From contig NC_045145.1 of assembly GCF_008831285.2 (NCBI RefSeq), positions 1,302,001 to 1,366,000 on the forward strand: a stretch of DNA of 64,000 nt, written 5' to 3'. Shown in pieces: positions 46,514 through 58,865 of the stretch; the first letter of the stretch is position 1, and each line of letters opens with the position of its first letter. This stretch comes from Nymphaea colorata. Taxonomy: Eukaryota > Streptophyta > Magnoliopsida > Nymphaeales > Nymphaeaceae. Made by a program: the position numbers and the translations under genes. A model generated the notes under the pieces. It saw nothing but the letters and a program-made list of their open reading frames with translations. It searched no databases and was not told the DNA's origin.

Positions 46514-48290
46514 TCTGTAGTATTGCTACATCATGCTGCTGAACTTTTTTTATTCATTTTAAATTGTTTAAAATGCGTGTAACTAATCTATTCTTTAAAT
46601 ATGAAAATTTGCATTTCATCGGCTCCTTTCTCTCTCTCTCTCCCCCTTGTTTGATTTGGTTCTTGCAATTTTTTTTTTTGGTCATGTTTTCCATGTCCAA
46701 ATAGAGAGAATGTGAAAGAGTCAATAGTTTGCAACTGTTTTCAGCAAACGTGAGACAAGCAGGAGAGCGTTTGAAATGATTTAGTCATCTTGGCTGAACC
46801 CTTTGATCTACCTTAAAACATACAACAACGAAACTAAATTGTTGTTATATATAAAGTTAGGGAAGAAAATGCGTCAGCAAATTAAAATCTCAATATTACT
46901 GTATCCAGGAAACAAATTTTTAGTCTAGTTGGGTAAAGAAAACTGAATGGCTGTCATAATCAAACTCACACCTGGCGCATAATTTAGTCATATGACCGAA
47001 CCCGCAACAAAGAGCGAGCCTTGAACCCCTGACTATAATATTATCCAACTTGATTACATGTAAATGTTGAATATTTTCCAGCGCACCAATAATGTTTTGA
47101 TCTGGAAGGGCACTTTCAAAAATTCTGTCCAAGGACAAGTTCCGTTAAGGCAGATCCGAACACAAATCGGACCACTTACTAGCTCAATATTTCATTATTA
47201 AGAGATATATCTACAGTAAACTAACACCAATCTTATGGATATACACGTACACATTAAAGCATCATTTTTACAGAATCTGAAGTGAAATGCAAGAAAAAAA
47301 TTCTAGATTTGAAACCAAACAAGCCCTAAAATTATGCTAATAATGAACTGAGTAACATTTAAAATATAATAATATATGTTATATATTATTTCACCCATGT
47401 GTCATTAGTATTATTTCATTAAAAGTAAATAAATAAATAAATTATTCATTGTTCTCGTGATTAATTTACAGAACTCATGCTCCAATCAAACAACAATTGC
47501 TTTTATATAAATTGGTCGTTCTCGCGATTATTTGTACATGAAATTGAAATCCGTGTTAATTAATGTCACTTTTTCTTACAGCCCACAACAAATTCTTGGT
47601 CGTCCAGGACGAGGAAGGGGTCGCAATTATGGCAATGGATGGTGTGAGCGTGAAAATTTGGTTATATGCGTTATACTAGTGCACTAATTTTGTGATTAAA
47701 ATATCTTTAGTTTACATGATACAAATAAAAATAAAATAAAAATAAAAAAATGAAAAATATTTCTTTTTCAAAATTACCAAAATACCTTTTTCTCTTTTGC
47801 ATCGTACCGCACTCAACTTTCTCTGGTGAGTGAGGGTTTTAAACTACATTTAAATGGCAGCAGCGTATGAAGTCGGGGGACCAAAAAGAACCGGGGCCCT
47901 GAGGCATTTGGGTTTCAGCCAATACCAGGTCTCTCAAATTTAAGGTACTAGTCACGTCGGTTTCCTCAGACCATCTCATCAGTGGGAGGGAGGGAGCTTG
48001 GTTGCATCTTAAACCAGGTCTTCCCTAGGGAGATCCGCTATTCTCATACCTGTTTATTTTAGTTATGGAAATAGTATCGGGTAGCCTAGAGGCGCAAGTT
48101 TTAGCCACTGCAGTAAATGAAAATGAAAATAACGAGGAACAAGTAGTGTTCACCTTCTTCATTTCTTCCACATAAACAATAAGTTGAATCTGGTTCAAGA
48201 TCTCAATCCATCAGTTCTTCAACAAGGACATTTACAACTTAAATTGACACGTATTTCCCTCTTTTATATTTTTTTACGTTAATTCCATTG
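46514..48290. other. Intergenic, no gene recognised
   Basis: AT-rich sequence after the NLR remnant. A short plus-strand frame at about 47586-47640 (QQILGRPGRGRGRNYGNG), preceded by TTTCTTACAG, is RG-rich and could be a scrap of a gag or RNA-binding protein, but too little is present to call. Confidence 0.4.
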
Positions 48291-48294
48291 TATC

Positions 48295-48545
48295 TTATAA
48301 GCTTGAGGTGGTTGGTGCATATGATTTTTGATGCTGAGAAGGTGTTTTCTTTTTATGCATATGAAGTGTTTGCTGAAATTCTGATTTGTATTTTAGTTCA
48401 TCTGGTCCATATTTGGCATTTGTAAGCAAATTTATTTTTGCTTCTCTATCTCTTGCGTGAACCTTACAATGATCCTGGATCATTGACTCCAATCTGCCCA
48501 ATGTCCATGACAGAGCATTACCATCTCCATTTGATCTTGTTCACC
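48295..48545 (-). pseudogene. Unidentified coding-like fragment
   Basis: A minus-strand frame reads NALSWTLGRLESMIQDHCKV, then REAKINLLTNAKYGPDELKY and FQQTLHMHKKKTPSQHQKSY before a stop. The amino-acid mix and lack of low complexity look protein-like. No family is recognised and no splice partner was found. It could be a chance frame. Confidence 0.25.
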
Positions 48546-49190
48546 GGCTCATGTCCACTGACAATGTATATTGAAAAGGTTGACATTGTATACTGAAAAT
48601 GATCCATTTGATATGTACAAAAATTTTGTTTTTCATTTAAAGTCATACCAATGTGGGGAGTCTTTAGAGGCCTGATGCCTCAGTTTTCCTCTTCTGGTCC
48701 CACTTCCTGCATCTACTACAATTGATTGTGCATATTCAGAATTTGGAGACGTCCAGAAAAGCAGAATATGATGGGAATTTTCATTGGAAAATGAACTGTA
48801 GTATCACCTGTTTCATTCTTCTTTTGTGGAAAGTGCATCTAAGTACCTCTCAATTCGATTATTGGCGCCGTGTGCATGCAAGTTTGTGAGCGTTCTGCTT
48901 GGGGCATTTAATTTCAAGAGAATTAAGAGTTTGATGGCTTGTGTCTCTTTTTTCTGCATGGGCACAAAACATTATATAAATTTGAGGCCTTTCATCTTTG
49001 GTATATAATGAATTACGAGGTTGAGACTTGGAGAGCAGTCATATCAATAGTATTTTGCTTTGCATGCATGGATCTTGCCCATCCTCAATTCAAAATACTA
49101 GAAAATGTTTTGTAAAATTAGAAGAAAGAAAAATTCATGGTAAGTTTATGAGATGGACAGCCAAACCGCACACTCTCATATAGCCATGTT
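48546..49190. other. Intergenic, no gene recognised
   Basis: Nothing recognised. Confidence 0.45.
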
Positions 49191-49205
49191 CATTAGCAAC
49201 CATCA

Positions 49206-49815
49206 ATAATTTTAGCAAATTTCAAATAGGATCTCCCTATAATGGCTTTCAGTTTGGTAAAACATTGACAACCGATCTTGAAGTGGACCAAATAGGATCT
49301 CCCTATAATTTTAGCAAATTTCAAATAGGATCTCTCTGCAGCCTGATACACCTTCATCTCCAGCAAATTTCTCAGGGTCGACTGAATTTCTCTGCTGCGG
49401 ATGTCAATGATGAGCCCATTGCAGATCCTCACGAATCATATCCAGAAATCTCCTCTCAGCAGCTCCTGTTCACAGCCTACAAGTTCAGCTGGACAGCAGG
49501 TTCTCTCAACCCTTCACTGAGTCACAAACTCAGGCAGTAATATTTGCTTCTGTTCAAAGGCTTTGGCTTCTACTCTGATTTAAGATGGCAAAAGAGTGTC
49601 TCCAGCGGAGGAAAGGGGGAGGAAACAGAATTAGGGGCTGTCAGACTGTAATGAGGTGGTTTTTTTTTTTGGACGCGCTTTGAGCTATTTCTCTGTTTTA
49701 TCTGAGGAGAGCTTGACGGTGATATTCTTATTATCAAAGCAGAAATTCGTGAAGCCTGCTCCGTTCGTGTCGTACGAACACCACCGAGTCGAGATTCATC
49801 GAAGATCTTAAGGGC
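49206..49815 (+). mobile_element. Copia leader fragment, third location
   Basis: From about 49340 to 49815 the sequence follows 8620-9090 (TTTCTCAGGGTCGACTGAAT, CTGCTGCGGATGTCA, GCAGCTCCTGTTC, GAAGCCTGCTC). Before it a direct repeat TTTTAGCAAATTTCAAATAG occurs at about 49210 and 49311. No LTR, primer site or gag is attached, so this is a truncated scrap of the same family. Confidence 0.75.
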
Positions 49816-50705
49816 ATCTTTCCTCTTTCAAACTTGGGTAATTTGGCACGTGGACCATTGACTTGAGTGCTGGGGGTAACTTGGGTATTTGATTTATTGA
49901 CTTAGCATGAGGAAGAACAACTTATGCAAGACAAGTTCCACGGACAAATTGTCACCATTCTGAGGTCAGTTCTTCAATGCATAGATAAATGGTTTGCTCA
50001 AGTTCAATCAAATCAATTTTATGAAACCCAAACTTGACTTGTTTATAATCGTGTGTTTTGAGTTAAGCTTGAGCTTAACAGAGAAAATTTGAGTCGAGCT
50101 TGAGTTGGCTTTACTCGTTTTACAGCTCTATCCACTTGACACACACAAATGGACTCGTCCCCTGTTTATAATGGTGAAACATGTCAGTTGGAGTGGGGAA
50201 GCATCAACCTAAGTCGATATGTCTGATTTAAATTGACTGTCCAAGCTAACTGCTCCAAAAACATTTGCATGAAGAAAAGAAATTTACTAATCAACTAAAA
50301 AATCAGATAGGATTTGAAATTAAGAAATGACATCCGATTAGATTTAGATTCAAATATGCATAAATATCTGAACGGATTCAGATTTAGTTATATAAAAATA
50401 TCCAGTCGAATTCAGATTCACATTCCAATACACGAAAGTATCCGATCAGAACCAGACGGGACTTAATTTAAATAAAAATTCTATATTCAATGCTCTTAAC
50501 AGTCTGTAAATCAGCCAGATTCAGTTCAAAATATAGATTCAGATTCAAATTCAAATATGAAGATAAAAATAGGAATCGGGTTGGATTCTTATTGTGACAT
50601 CAGATTTCATATTCAGAATATGATGAGAAAAATGGATTTAGATCAGATCCAAATTATGAAATCTGAGTTTGGTCAGTTTTGGATGAGGAAAAAAATCAGA
50701 TTCAT
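49815..50705 (+). repeat. Dispersed (ATTCAGATT)-rich repeat unit, copy C (truncated)
   Basis: It begins like copy A (CTCTTTCAAACTTGGGTAATT, CAAGACAAGTTCCACGG), passes the GGAGTGGGGAAGC...TCGATATGTCTG edge near 50200 and enters the array. It breaks off at about 50700 (AAAAATCAGATTC) and lacks the exon-like core. Confidence 0.75.
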
Positions 50706-52369
50706 AAGAACTTAGTACCCAAGATTATAATTGTTAACTTCATAAGGACTTATTATGCAAGATAATTGGGTAATGCATCTTCCCATTTTCACGAAATAAA
50801 TTACATAATTTATAACTATATTTATGTTAGCTTTGCAATATTTTCCAATAGTCCTGCTGTCAATAATGGTATATGTCTGTTTATATGTGTATTTATAATC
50901 GTTGCCACCACGAAGTGTGATTTGTCACAGTCCCATTTGTTGATGAGAACGAGTGACGAGAACGAGTGACCAGACCGAGTCAAGGTCATTTACTGCTAGC
51001 AAGGCCGCCTGAACCCACTTTGCAGCTCAACTAATCCTTAACCGAGAACAAGCCAATGGATGGCGCAGCTTGTGCTCGAAAGGTTCGGACTACCAACTTC
51101 TAATTTCATTGATAAGATGTTGACCTTAACAAATCCCCATTAATATTGGACTCGTTCGAAAAAGATGGGCACGTACACCGCTGGTTCATACCTATCCATT
51201 TATAAATGTGTCACAAATTCATGAAACACAGTGTTAAGACCTTTGGTTCATATCTTAATGTATCTTAATACAGTCTATTATACGCATGCCATCTGTTTGA
51301 CTTTTAAAAGGCTCTCTCCTCATAGTTAGACCTGGGTGTCGGGCTGGGTCGCCACCGGGTACCTGGTATCGGGCCTGGTTGGGCCCGGTGGTTTGGCCTG
51401 CCCCGGCCTGATTTATAACAAAAAAATATTTTTTAAATTATAAAATAAATTTTTTAATATCAAATATATTTTAAAATAATAAAGTGAAACGTGCCTTCAA
51501 CATTGTCTGCTAGCCTTTCAATTGGGACAACTGAAGCGTGCAGCATATAAAGCCCATGGGATTGGAACGTCAACACTTTGAAGATATTAGAAGATTCCAA
51601 CGCCATATTCTCTTTCCTTACTTTGTCAGTCACATAGCCAAGCAAGCTTTGTCAGTTATTTGTGCTTCGGTTAAGAGCTTTTTCAGGTCAATCATTTATG
51701 CATTGGCTTTTTGGAAGCATTGTTTGGTCAAGATTTTCTGCACGGAAGAATGAAGCATGCACCGACAAAGATGCCTGCAGTTGTCGGCAAAGACAACAAC
51801 TTATTTTATTTCTGAGAGGTTTGAGAAGGAATATTTCAAATGATGAGCTGAGTTAATCAGGATTTACGAATTAATTGAGCACTTTCCAAGGAATTGTCCA
51901 GGATGAGTTTCAAGGTTCCTATCTTACATCTAAGATAGGAGAGATTTCAAAACTGAACGACCTTTGGTATCCGATCAGAGGTTTGCCCACCGAGCTTCTT
52001 GGATCGCTTGAGAATAGAAAAGTTAGAAGTAAAGTGAAGGCTAGGATGAGCGATGATCTGATCGTTCGAGATCAAAGAGCAAACAGACGACCAAAGGGAC
52101 AAAGTCTTACCATGCACAGGATCAGAATATCATGGAACAAAGTCTTACTATCAGAATATTTGTTTAGATATGATTAAATTCATGAGATCTTATTTTGGCA
52201 ACTGAATTGTGTATAATTTACTAAAAGCAACGTTTTTATGTGAATATGACTCCAAACTTTAACTGTTGGCTAGGGACTTTCACTTCTGCAACTATGATCA
52301 CCTCTTTGCTCTTCCATCCTATCTTCCATGAAAGAATCGGTCTGCAAGGAAGCAGAACAAAACCAGATA
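50706..52369. other. Intergenic, GC-rich patch at 51330-51415
   Basis: No gene recognised. The patch with GGGCCTGG, TTGGGCCCGG and CCCCGGCC is followed by AT-rich DNA and resembles degenerate transposon ends. Plus-strand frames at 51662-51856 and 51875-52177 are not recognised. Confidence 0.4.
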
Positions 52370-52612
52370 TCATCATCAATTTTGTCTATACCCTTCTCGA
52401 CCTTCTGTTCGGTGGTCAACTCGACCTGGTGTTTCCTTATGCATTTCTTAATAGATATAAAAATATTTGTATTCTTAATTAGTTTTTATATTCTTCCATT
52501 CATTTTTCCCCTTTTTTTTGCTGATTTGCATCGAAATCATTTACACTATTGAATTGGCCGGTTCACCAAATTGGCAGCATACATTGTCGACTTGATTTAG
52601 AAACCGGTTCTT
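52370..52612 (+). repeat. Inverted-repeat arm, left
   Basis: It matches the reverse complement of 59335-59585. Shared words include TATGCATTTCTTA, GCTGATTTGCAT, TTGGCCGGTT and CCAAATTGGCAGCAT, ending in AAACCGG. The arms are about 6.7 kb apart and not terminal repeats of a recognised element. Confidence 0.8.
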
Positions 52613-53569
52613 ATGACACTACGATCAGACCATGAGGCAGCATTGAATGTTTGATTGCTGCAAAAATAAGTTAGGGAACATCTGGGCGTACGTTGTTTGT
52701 ATTGGAATATATGGAGACTAGTTCTTGGGTTTCACAAGAGGAGTCGAGATCAAGTCAGCTCATATGTTGCTGCTTCAATCTCGAGAAGAGCTTTACCGAG
52801 CTCGACTGGTTCAAGCTAAATAAAATTTTTATTCATAATTAATTTTTATACATATTATTCCATTCAATTTTCCAAAAATTGACAAATATATATATATAAT
52901 ATATTTTTATATGTATTTCATTCCATGAATTGAGAACCGGAGTGCAGAGCTTCTTTTGCTGCCCCCTTTTTTCGACCGTCACTCCTTCAATCACCACTCA
53001 GTGCTACTTTTCTTGCCTTTACTACTATCAGATTTTAAACACAGGCATACAATAGACACTAACATTTTGAAGGCAAGAGTGAGAGTTGTTATTGTTGTAA
53101 TGGAAAGGGGTTGTGGTTGTTCATAATGAAGGACGACACCGGACGCCTAGTAGTGGACTCTGTTTCCCCTTTTTCCTGCCTCAGTTTGACATCGATTAAG
53201 TATGGATGTCATCTTCCGTTGGTTCTCCCTATAGCACTCTGGCAATAGCTTGGAAACTGCATCGATCCCATAAAAATACTGGCAATTTAGGAACCCTTAT
53301 CCAGATTGGCACACCCATATTCTCCTCAATCGATAAAGAGCATCTTGGATCCCATCTACTGCCAACCATCACTCTTCCACCCAGTTTCCATTCTCCCCTT
53401 CTAAAAACTACCCTGAGATCGTCCTCACTCTGAACCCTTACAAGGAAAGCATCCCTCCCTAAGAAAGAGAACTTAGGGTTTGCAACTGGAATGTATTTAC
53501 TTAAATAATCTTATCGCCTTGAACAATTATCAAGCTGCTTTGGTATCTTCTCTTCCACAAATATTTGCG
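52613..53569. other. Intergenic, no gene recognised
   Basis: Nothing recognised; short frames only. Confidence 0.45.
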
Positions 53570-54329
53570 TTTTTTTTTTGGTTAAATTCAAGTTGTTGGA
53601 AGAGTCCTAAGTCTGGTGCTCATGAAAATTTAGTGATGTTGCTTGTTGTTTTCCACACTCGGTGTCTACGGCACGACCACAGATCGCCACAGATCACATG
53701 AATGGGACTTTTTTTTAATTCCACATCCAGCACCTTGCTTGGCACACAAGATTACATCAACAAGACTTTTTCTTCACAACCCTTAACAACATATTTCCAA
53801 TGTCATGTTCTTCTCTTCTTGCCTTCTCTTAACTTCTTGCCACTTTTTAGCCTTTTTCTTTTGGGTTTTTCAATTGAATGGCCTGCATTGCATTTAGTGA
53901 AGGGAACTACACCACAGGGATAAATTATCACCACTTTGTGGTCAGTTGGATGAAGGGAAGTACACCACAGGGATAAATTATCACCACTTTGAGGTCAGTT
54001 GGATGAAGGGAATATCTTATAGGAGAATGATCTCATTATATCCTTTTGAGGGAAGAAGCCACCCAAGAGTTTAAACATTCAGCATGAAAAGGCTCAGATA
54101 CGGTGATGGGGCAAACCATTCAACACGAGTGAGTGCTGTCGAAATTAAAACTAAGAAGTGAATCAGTAACACTTGCACATGCCATGAGCTGACTACACAG
54201 GGACCTCACACCACTTCAGCACACACTTGTAGGGCTGTATACTGGCTGAGTCAAAATTGAGCTTGTTCAGCTTGGCTCAAGTTTGAGTTCAGCTATGCAA
54301 GGTCAGCTTGAACTCCATGCGATAGACCT
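53570..54329. repeat. Counterpart of 11220-11640 plus 53-base tandem repeat
   Basis: 53570-53905 follows 11220-11645 but with a single copy of the CTGGTGCTCATGAA block. From 53899 to about 54010 a 53-base unit (GAAGGGAA(C/G)TACACCACAGG...) repeats twice with the start of a third. A related single word set occurs at about 5090-5130 and 49940-49975. Confidence 0.8.
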
Positions 54330-55620
54330 AGCCACAGCTCAAGCATGACCCTTTTAAGCTCGTTCACCAACTCCCCATTTGACCTGATTTCTTTTTTTGG
54401 TTTTAAGTTTGAAAATTTTCAAAAGAAGGCCTGGAATAATGGTTTACTCAAGTTCAATCAAATCAATTTTATGAAACTCGAACTTGACTTGTTTATAATC
54501 ATGCCTTTTGATTAAGCTTGAGCTTAACAGAGCAAATACGAGTCGAGCTTGAGTTGGCTCGACTCGTTTTACAGCTCTATCCACATGACACACACAAATG
54601 GACTAGTCCCCTGTTTATAATGGTGAAACATGTCAGTTGGAGTGGGGAAGCTTCAACCTAAGGATGTCAATATGTCTGATTTGAATTGAATGTCCAAGCC
54701 AACTGCCCCAAAAACATTTGGATGAAGAAAAGAAATTTACTAATCAACTAAAAAATCAGATAGGATTTGAAATTAAGAACTGACATCCGATTAGATTTAG
54801 ATTCATATATGCATAAACATCCAAACGGATTCAGATTTAGTTATATAAAAATATTTAATCGAATTCAGATTCACATTCCAATATACAAAAGTATCCTATC
54901 AGAACCAGATGGGACTTAATTTAAATAAAAAGTATACATTCAATGCTCTTAACAGTTTGTAAATCAGCCAGATTTAGTTCAAAATATGGATTCAGATTCA
55001 AATTCGTATATGAATATAAAAATAGGATTCAGGCCGGATTCTGATTGTGACATCAGATTTCAGATTCAGATTAGGATGAAAAAAATGGATTTAGATCAGA
55101 TTCAAATTATGAAATCTGATTTCAGATGAGAAAAAAAAATAGATTCAGATTGTGGAATCTGATTTCGGATTCAAATTTGGATATGACTTTTTTTTCATTT
55201 GTTTGGGAGCTCAACATCGACGGACAGTTAATAATATATTTTATTTGAATCCGACTCATTGGGTATCCCATCCATCCTTGCAGATTTTCCCACTTTTCAA
55301 ACATTTTCCATTTTTATTTTTTGTATTTAGGTCCATCGATTTTTTAAGAAAAACAAGGTCAGCCATTCTCCCGAATCCTCCCAACTCCTCCAAGAGTATC
55401 GGTGACGACTGTCCACGATGTTCTTAATGAGAAGGTTGCAGAATATTACTTGAGCTTTTCCAAGAGTACACCCAAAATTGCGTAACGTACCAGCATGCTG
55501 GAGCTTGTGGACATTAAGAAATGGTTCAATATTTGGGTGGCGGCCTTTTCGATATGAGTAATTACTGAAAACTAAATCTAAACTGAATCAGTATCCGATC
55601 CGATACTTATATATATCAAA
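54330..55620 (+). repeat. Dispersed (ATTCAGATT)-rich repeat unit, copy D (most complete)
   Basis: This copy has the leader beginning CCAACTCCCCATTTGACC, the edge AAGGATGTCAATATGTCTG at about 54658, the array, the exon-like core, and the end TATCCGATCCGATACTT at about 55605. It is closest to copy B at its left end. Confidence 0.75.
55330..55520 (+). other. Exon-like core inside repeat unit D
   Basis: After TTTTTTGTATTTAG it reads from GTCCATCGATTTTTTAAG to ACATTAAGAAATGG. The frame around VSVTTVHDVLNEKVAEYY is open in this copy. Not recognised. Confidence 0.4.
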
Positions 55621-56329
55621 ATGGTTCCATATATCCATTGACAGCGCTAACTCCATAAAGCCATGTGTTCAGACGGGGTCATAGTTATTTACGCTCATGT
55701 CCCACTTGTGTATATATATACATACATACATATTTATATATATATAGAGAGAGAGAGAGGCAGAGAGATTAAAAACCTTTAAATGCAGAAGAAATTTATT
55801 TTGATTGGATTTGAAGCATCAAAGGTAAAAAAGGGCAACACCATCGCCAATGTTCCCATAGCCTAGCCCTTGCTAGGGATGTCAATGGATCGGATTTGGA
55901 TCAGATATATCTTTTACCATACCCAATTTTTCAGATATTCATATATTCAGATTCAGATATGAATTCAGATTCAGATGAAAAACAGTTTATATCATATCCG
56001 AATCCGATTTTAAAATGTATATCCGAATTCGATCCATATCCGATTTACAAGTTATTTTGAATCTGATCCGAATCCAAATTTTAAATTCTATCTGAATCTG
56101 ATCCGAATCCAATTTTAAATTATATCCGAATCAGATCCGAATCCAACTTTTAAGTTATACCCGAATCCAACTTTTAAGTTGAATCCGACCAGAATCTGAT
56201 TTATGACTTTTAAACCATATGCAAATCTGATCCAAATTCGATTTATGTGTCAAAAATTTATAGTAAACACCAAATGAACTACCAATATTAACGTTGGTGA
56301 TAATTGTCAAGCTTATTAAGGGAGAGAGA

Positions 56330-56331
<2 letters not shown>

Positions 56332-56370
<39 letters not shown>
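56332..56370. repeat. (TA)n microsatellite
   Basis: AT dinucleotides following GAGAGAGAGA, directly before the ARM-repeat fragment. Confidence 0.97.
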
Positions 56371-56371
<1 letters not shown>

Positions 56372-56404
56372 CCAAGTTATCAAAAGCTGTCTTTGGGAGT
56401 TCTA

Positions 56405-56858
56405 GCCAAGTTATCAGCCTGCCAAGGGAACAAAAAGTACATAGCAAGAGCAGGTGCTGTCCCTCACGTTCTTGATTTATCAGCCGACATCTCTACCCTC
56501 ATTAGCGAAAGCTGTGCCGTGATCCTTGAATGGCTTGTGGCGAACAGTTGAATTCAATTTCTTGTTGATGCATGTGCTGTTGCTTTAGGCCTGCAACCTA
56601 TAGTCACCAACTTGCTATGCTTTCTGCAAAATCCAATTTCAAACCATGTGCTTAGGAAGCTAGCTTTAGGGTCATTAGTTGGTATATGCCATCAAGGGAA
56701 GAGTCTGTAAACAAAGCTTCCTCTTATGCTAATGGCATTTCTATTATTCTGCCTCTCCTAAAAGACTCGAACTATGAAAGATTGAAATCCAAGAAATGGC
56801 CATTAGCTTGGTGTTCTGCTTGTGCTCTGCAAATACTAAAATGAAAATCGTGGGTTAA
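56405..56858 (+). pseudogene. Armadillo-repeat protein fragment
   Basis: The plus strand reads AKLSACQGNKKYIARAGAVP, then VLDLSADISTLISESCAVIL, a TGA at 56549, IQFLVDACAVALGLQPIVTN, LRKLALGSLVGICHQGKSL, a TAA at 56708, then in shifted frames GISIILPLLKDSNYE and IEIQEMAISLVFCLCSAN before TAA at 56856. LxxLS...N...I...GAVP.LL and QP.V..LL..PN..VRKLALGSL patterns are ARM repeats, as in scaffold proteins and U-box ligases. No introns are seen across three repeats. It lies inside the TIR element, suggesting capture. Confidence 0.7.
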
Positions 56859-57167
56859 GAAAGAGAAAGGGGACAGCAAATTGGTAGCTTTGAAACTTCA
56901 CATTTTTAAAATGAAAACTTACACCTTAGATTCTCGCACATTTTCGTAACTGTTTCCCCAAAAACACAGCTTGTTCGCACGTTTCTAGGCCCATCTCTCT
57001 ATTGATTCCTGCAGATTGATGTAAAATTAGCTCAGAGATAAGGAAAGACCAGACATTTCTAGCAGCCAAACACTCTTCTGCGAATTTGTTAACCTTTCTG
57101 ATTCAATGCATATAAAATATCAACAAAAAGTAGACCAGCAAGATTTTGTTTAGAAAATGGAAATAGA

Positions 57168-57470
57168 TCACCGTTCCTTTAACTTTGCAAACAACTCATG
57201 CACGACATGACACTCTAGTTTCTTGACCATCAAATTTGAGAAAAGAAAACCAACAAACAAGAGATAGAAATAAGACCCAGTTTGAAATAAAGAATGGGGA
57301 CAGTTTGGGATCTCAACTTCAAGTCTGGACAAAAAAATAGAGAAGAATCCGATACAGAGAATCATGCTGCATGAAAACGAGTGCCGAGTTTCTTCCTCAA
57401 CTTCCCTCCACCGATCCCTTCTTCCTCTACAGCGACTCGAGCCACGCCCACTTGACATCCCAACCGACAT
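57168..57470 (-). other. Unidentified open frame inside the TIR element
   Basis: A minus-strand frame of about 100 residues begins MSVGMSSGRGSSRCRGRRD and is basic at first, then hydrophobic. It could be a second captured fragment or chance. No family recognised. Confidence 0.2.
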
Positions 57471-57479
57471 ATGTTAGAA

Positions 57480-58865
57480 AAAACAAAAATGCAAAAAAAG
57501 TTATTTATTACTTAATTTTCACATGGTTGGTTAAGATGTTTTAACTGTTACCTTATCAATTTTCTTTATAAGCTCTTCATGCTCATAATTTATCATATTT
57601 GACTTCTATGTCTTCAAGTTGTTTAAGGACGCTTTAAATTATTTTCACATATATTTTTTGATAAATTCTCTTTTTTTAAATACTTGTCGAAAACAAATAG
57701 TATATTGAACTTTGATTGGTCTATTGAACAGCTAGTATGTTTGACTTTTGTACTTTTTTTTACATTAACTGTGCATATTGAACATTGATAGGTCTAATTT
57801 TAAATAAAAACATATTTTAATTGAGTAAACTATTATTTCATGATGATCTCTTATTAAGAATTATTAAATCAAGTGACCCACATTATTTATCATTTAAAAA
57901 AAAACATTGTTTAATGTTTTTTCATTTCATTGGGTTAATTGAAATAGTTTGTGTTACATCCGTAAAAAGAGTATTCAATGATATATCAAATAATTTATTA
58001 GTCCTTTTATCTTCATTACAATAGTTGTTTTTTTACGTAAAATTGTATAATTACTCCAATGATATATAAGATAGTTTATTAAATCTTACGATTTGTTGTC
58101 TGCCTACTAGTTAGAGGCTTTTGTTTTCAAGTTTGTGAATTATGTGTTATATATCAAATTCTTAAGTTTTTTGAATGAATTGTATGATTATACAAAGTAA
58201 TTTTCTTGATTGATTAAATAACTAAATTGATAATCTGATAAATAAACTTTTTTATACGCTTAGCAGTTTTTTCATATTGAGATTATGCACAATGAAGATG
58301 CTTTCAATTTAAAATGAATATCATAATATGTTTAAGATTTCTATTTATTATAAAACATTTTTTTAAGTTAGTTTTTTAAAAAATATATTTTTGGGTATCT
58401 TTTTTTTTTCATACGTGATGTACATGCCAATATTTTTTTTTAAACCTACTATTTTTAAAATATATAATATAACTATTATTGCAACCAAACTGAGATAACG
58501 GTCCATTAAAAAATTTGTAGCTCTAAAAGTGTATGTTTCAAATTTTTAACAATTCCCATTTTGTTGAATTTCTTGGTTGAAGTTTTCTTTATTATTTCAC
58601 TTACATATATATATTATTTAAGATATCAAGCTTAGTTCATGTGTTTGCTTGATTACAAAAAAAATTAATTCAACATAGTATTATTTAATTAATTAATTAG
58701 TTTTATATGATATAGTTTTAAATATTTTAAGTTAAATGATGTATATGATTTCTATAAGAATATTATTATATGCAACTCCATGGAAGTTAGTTCTTAGTCA
58801 GATTATACTATATGTAATATTTATGTTCGTTTTGTGTCATGATGTTAAGTTAGTGCGTTACCACC
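57480..58865. other. AT-rich interior of the TIR element
   Basis: Very AT-rich, with short frames only. One plus-strand frame (57821-58024) contains CVTSVKRVFNDI, vaguely like a hAT C-terminal motif, but not enough to call. Confidence 0.4.

Noticed and set aside
47586-47645. RG-rich exon-like piece after TTTCTTACAG
   Set aside because: Too short to assign and no donor or partner exon was found.
57821-58024. Possible hAT transposase C-terminal motif (TSVKRVFNDI)
   Set aside because: Only a few residues agree and no neighbouring conserved block is present.
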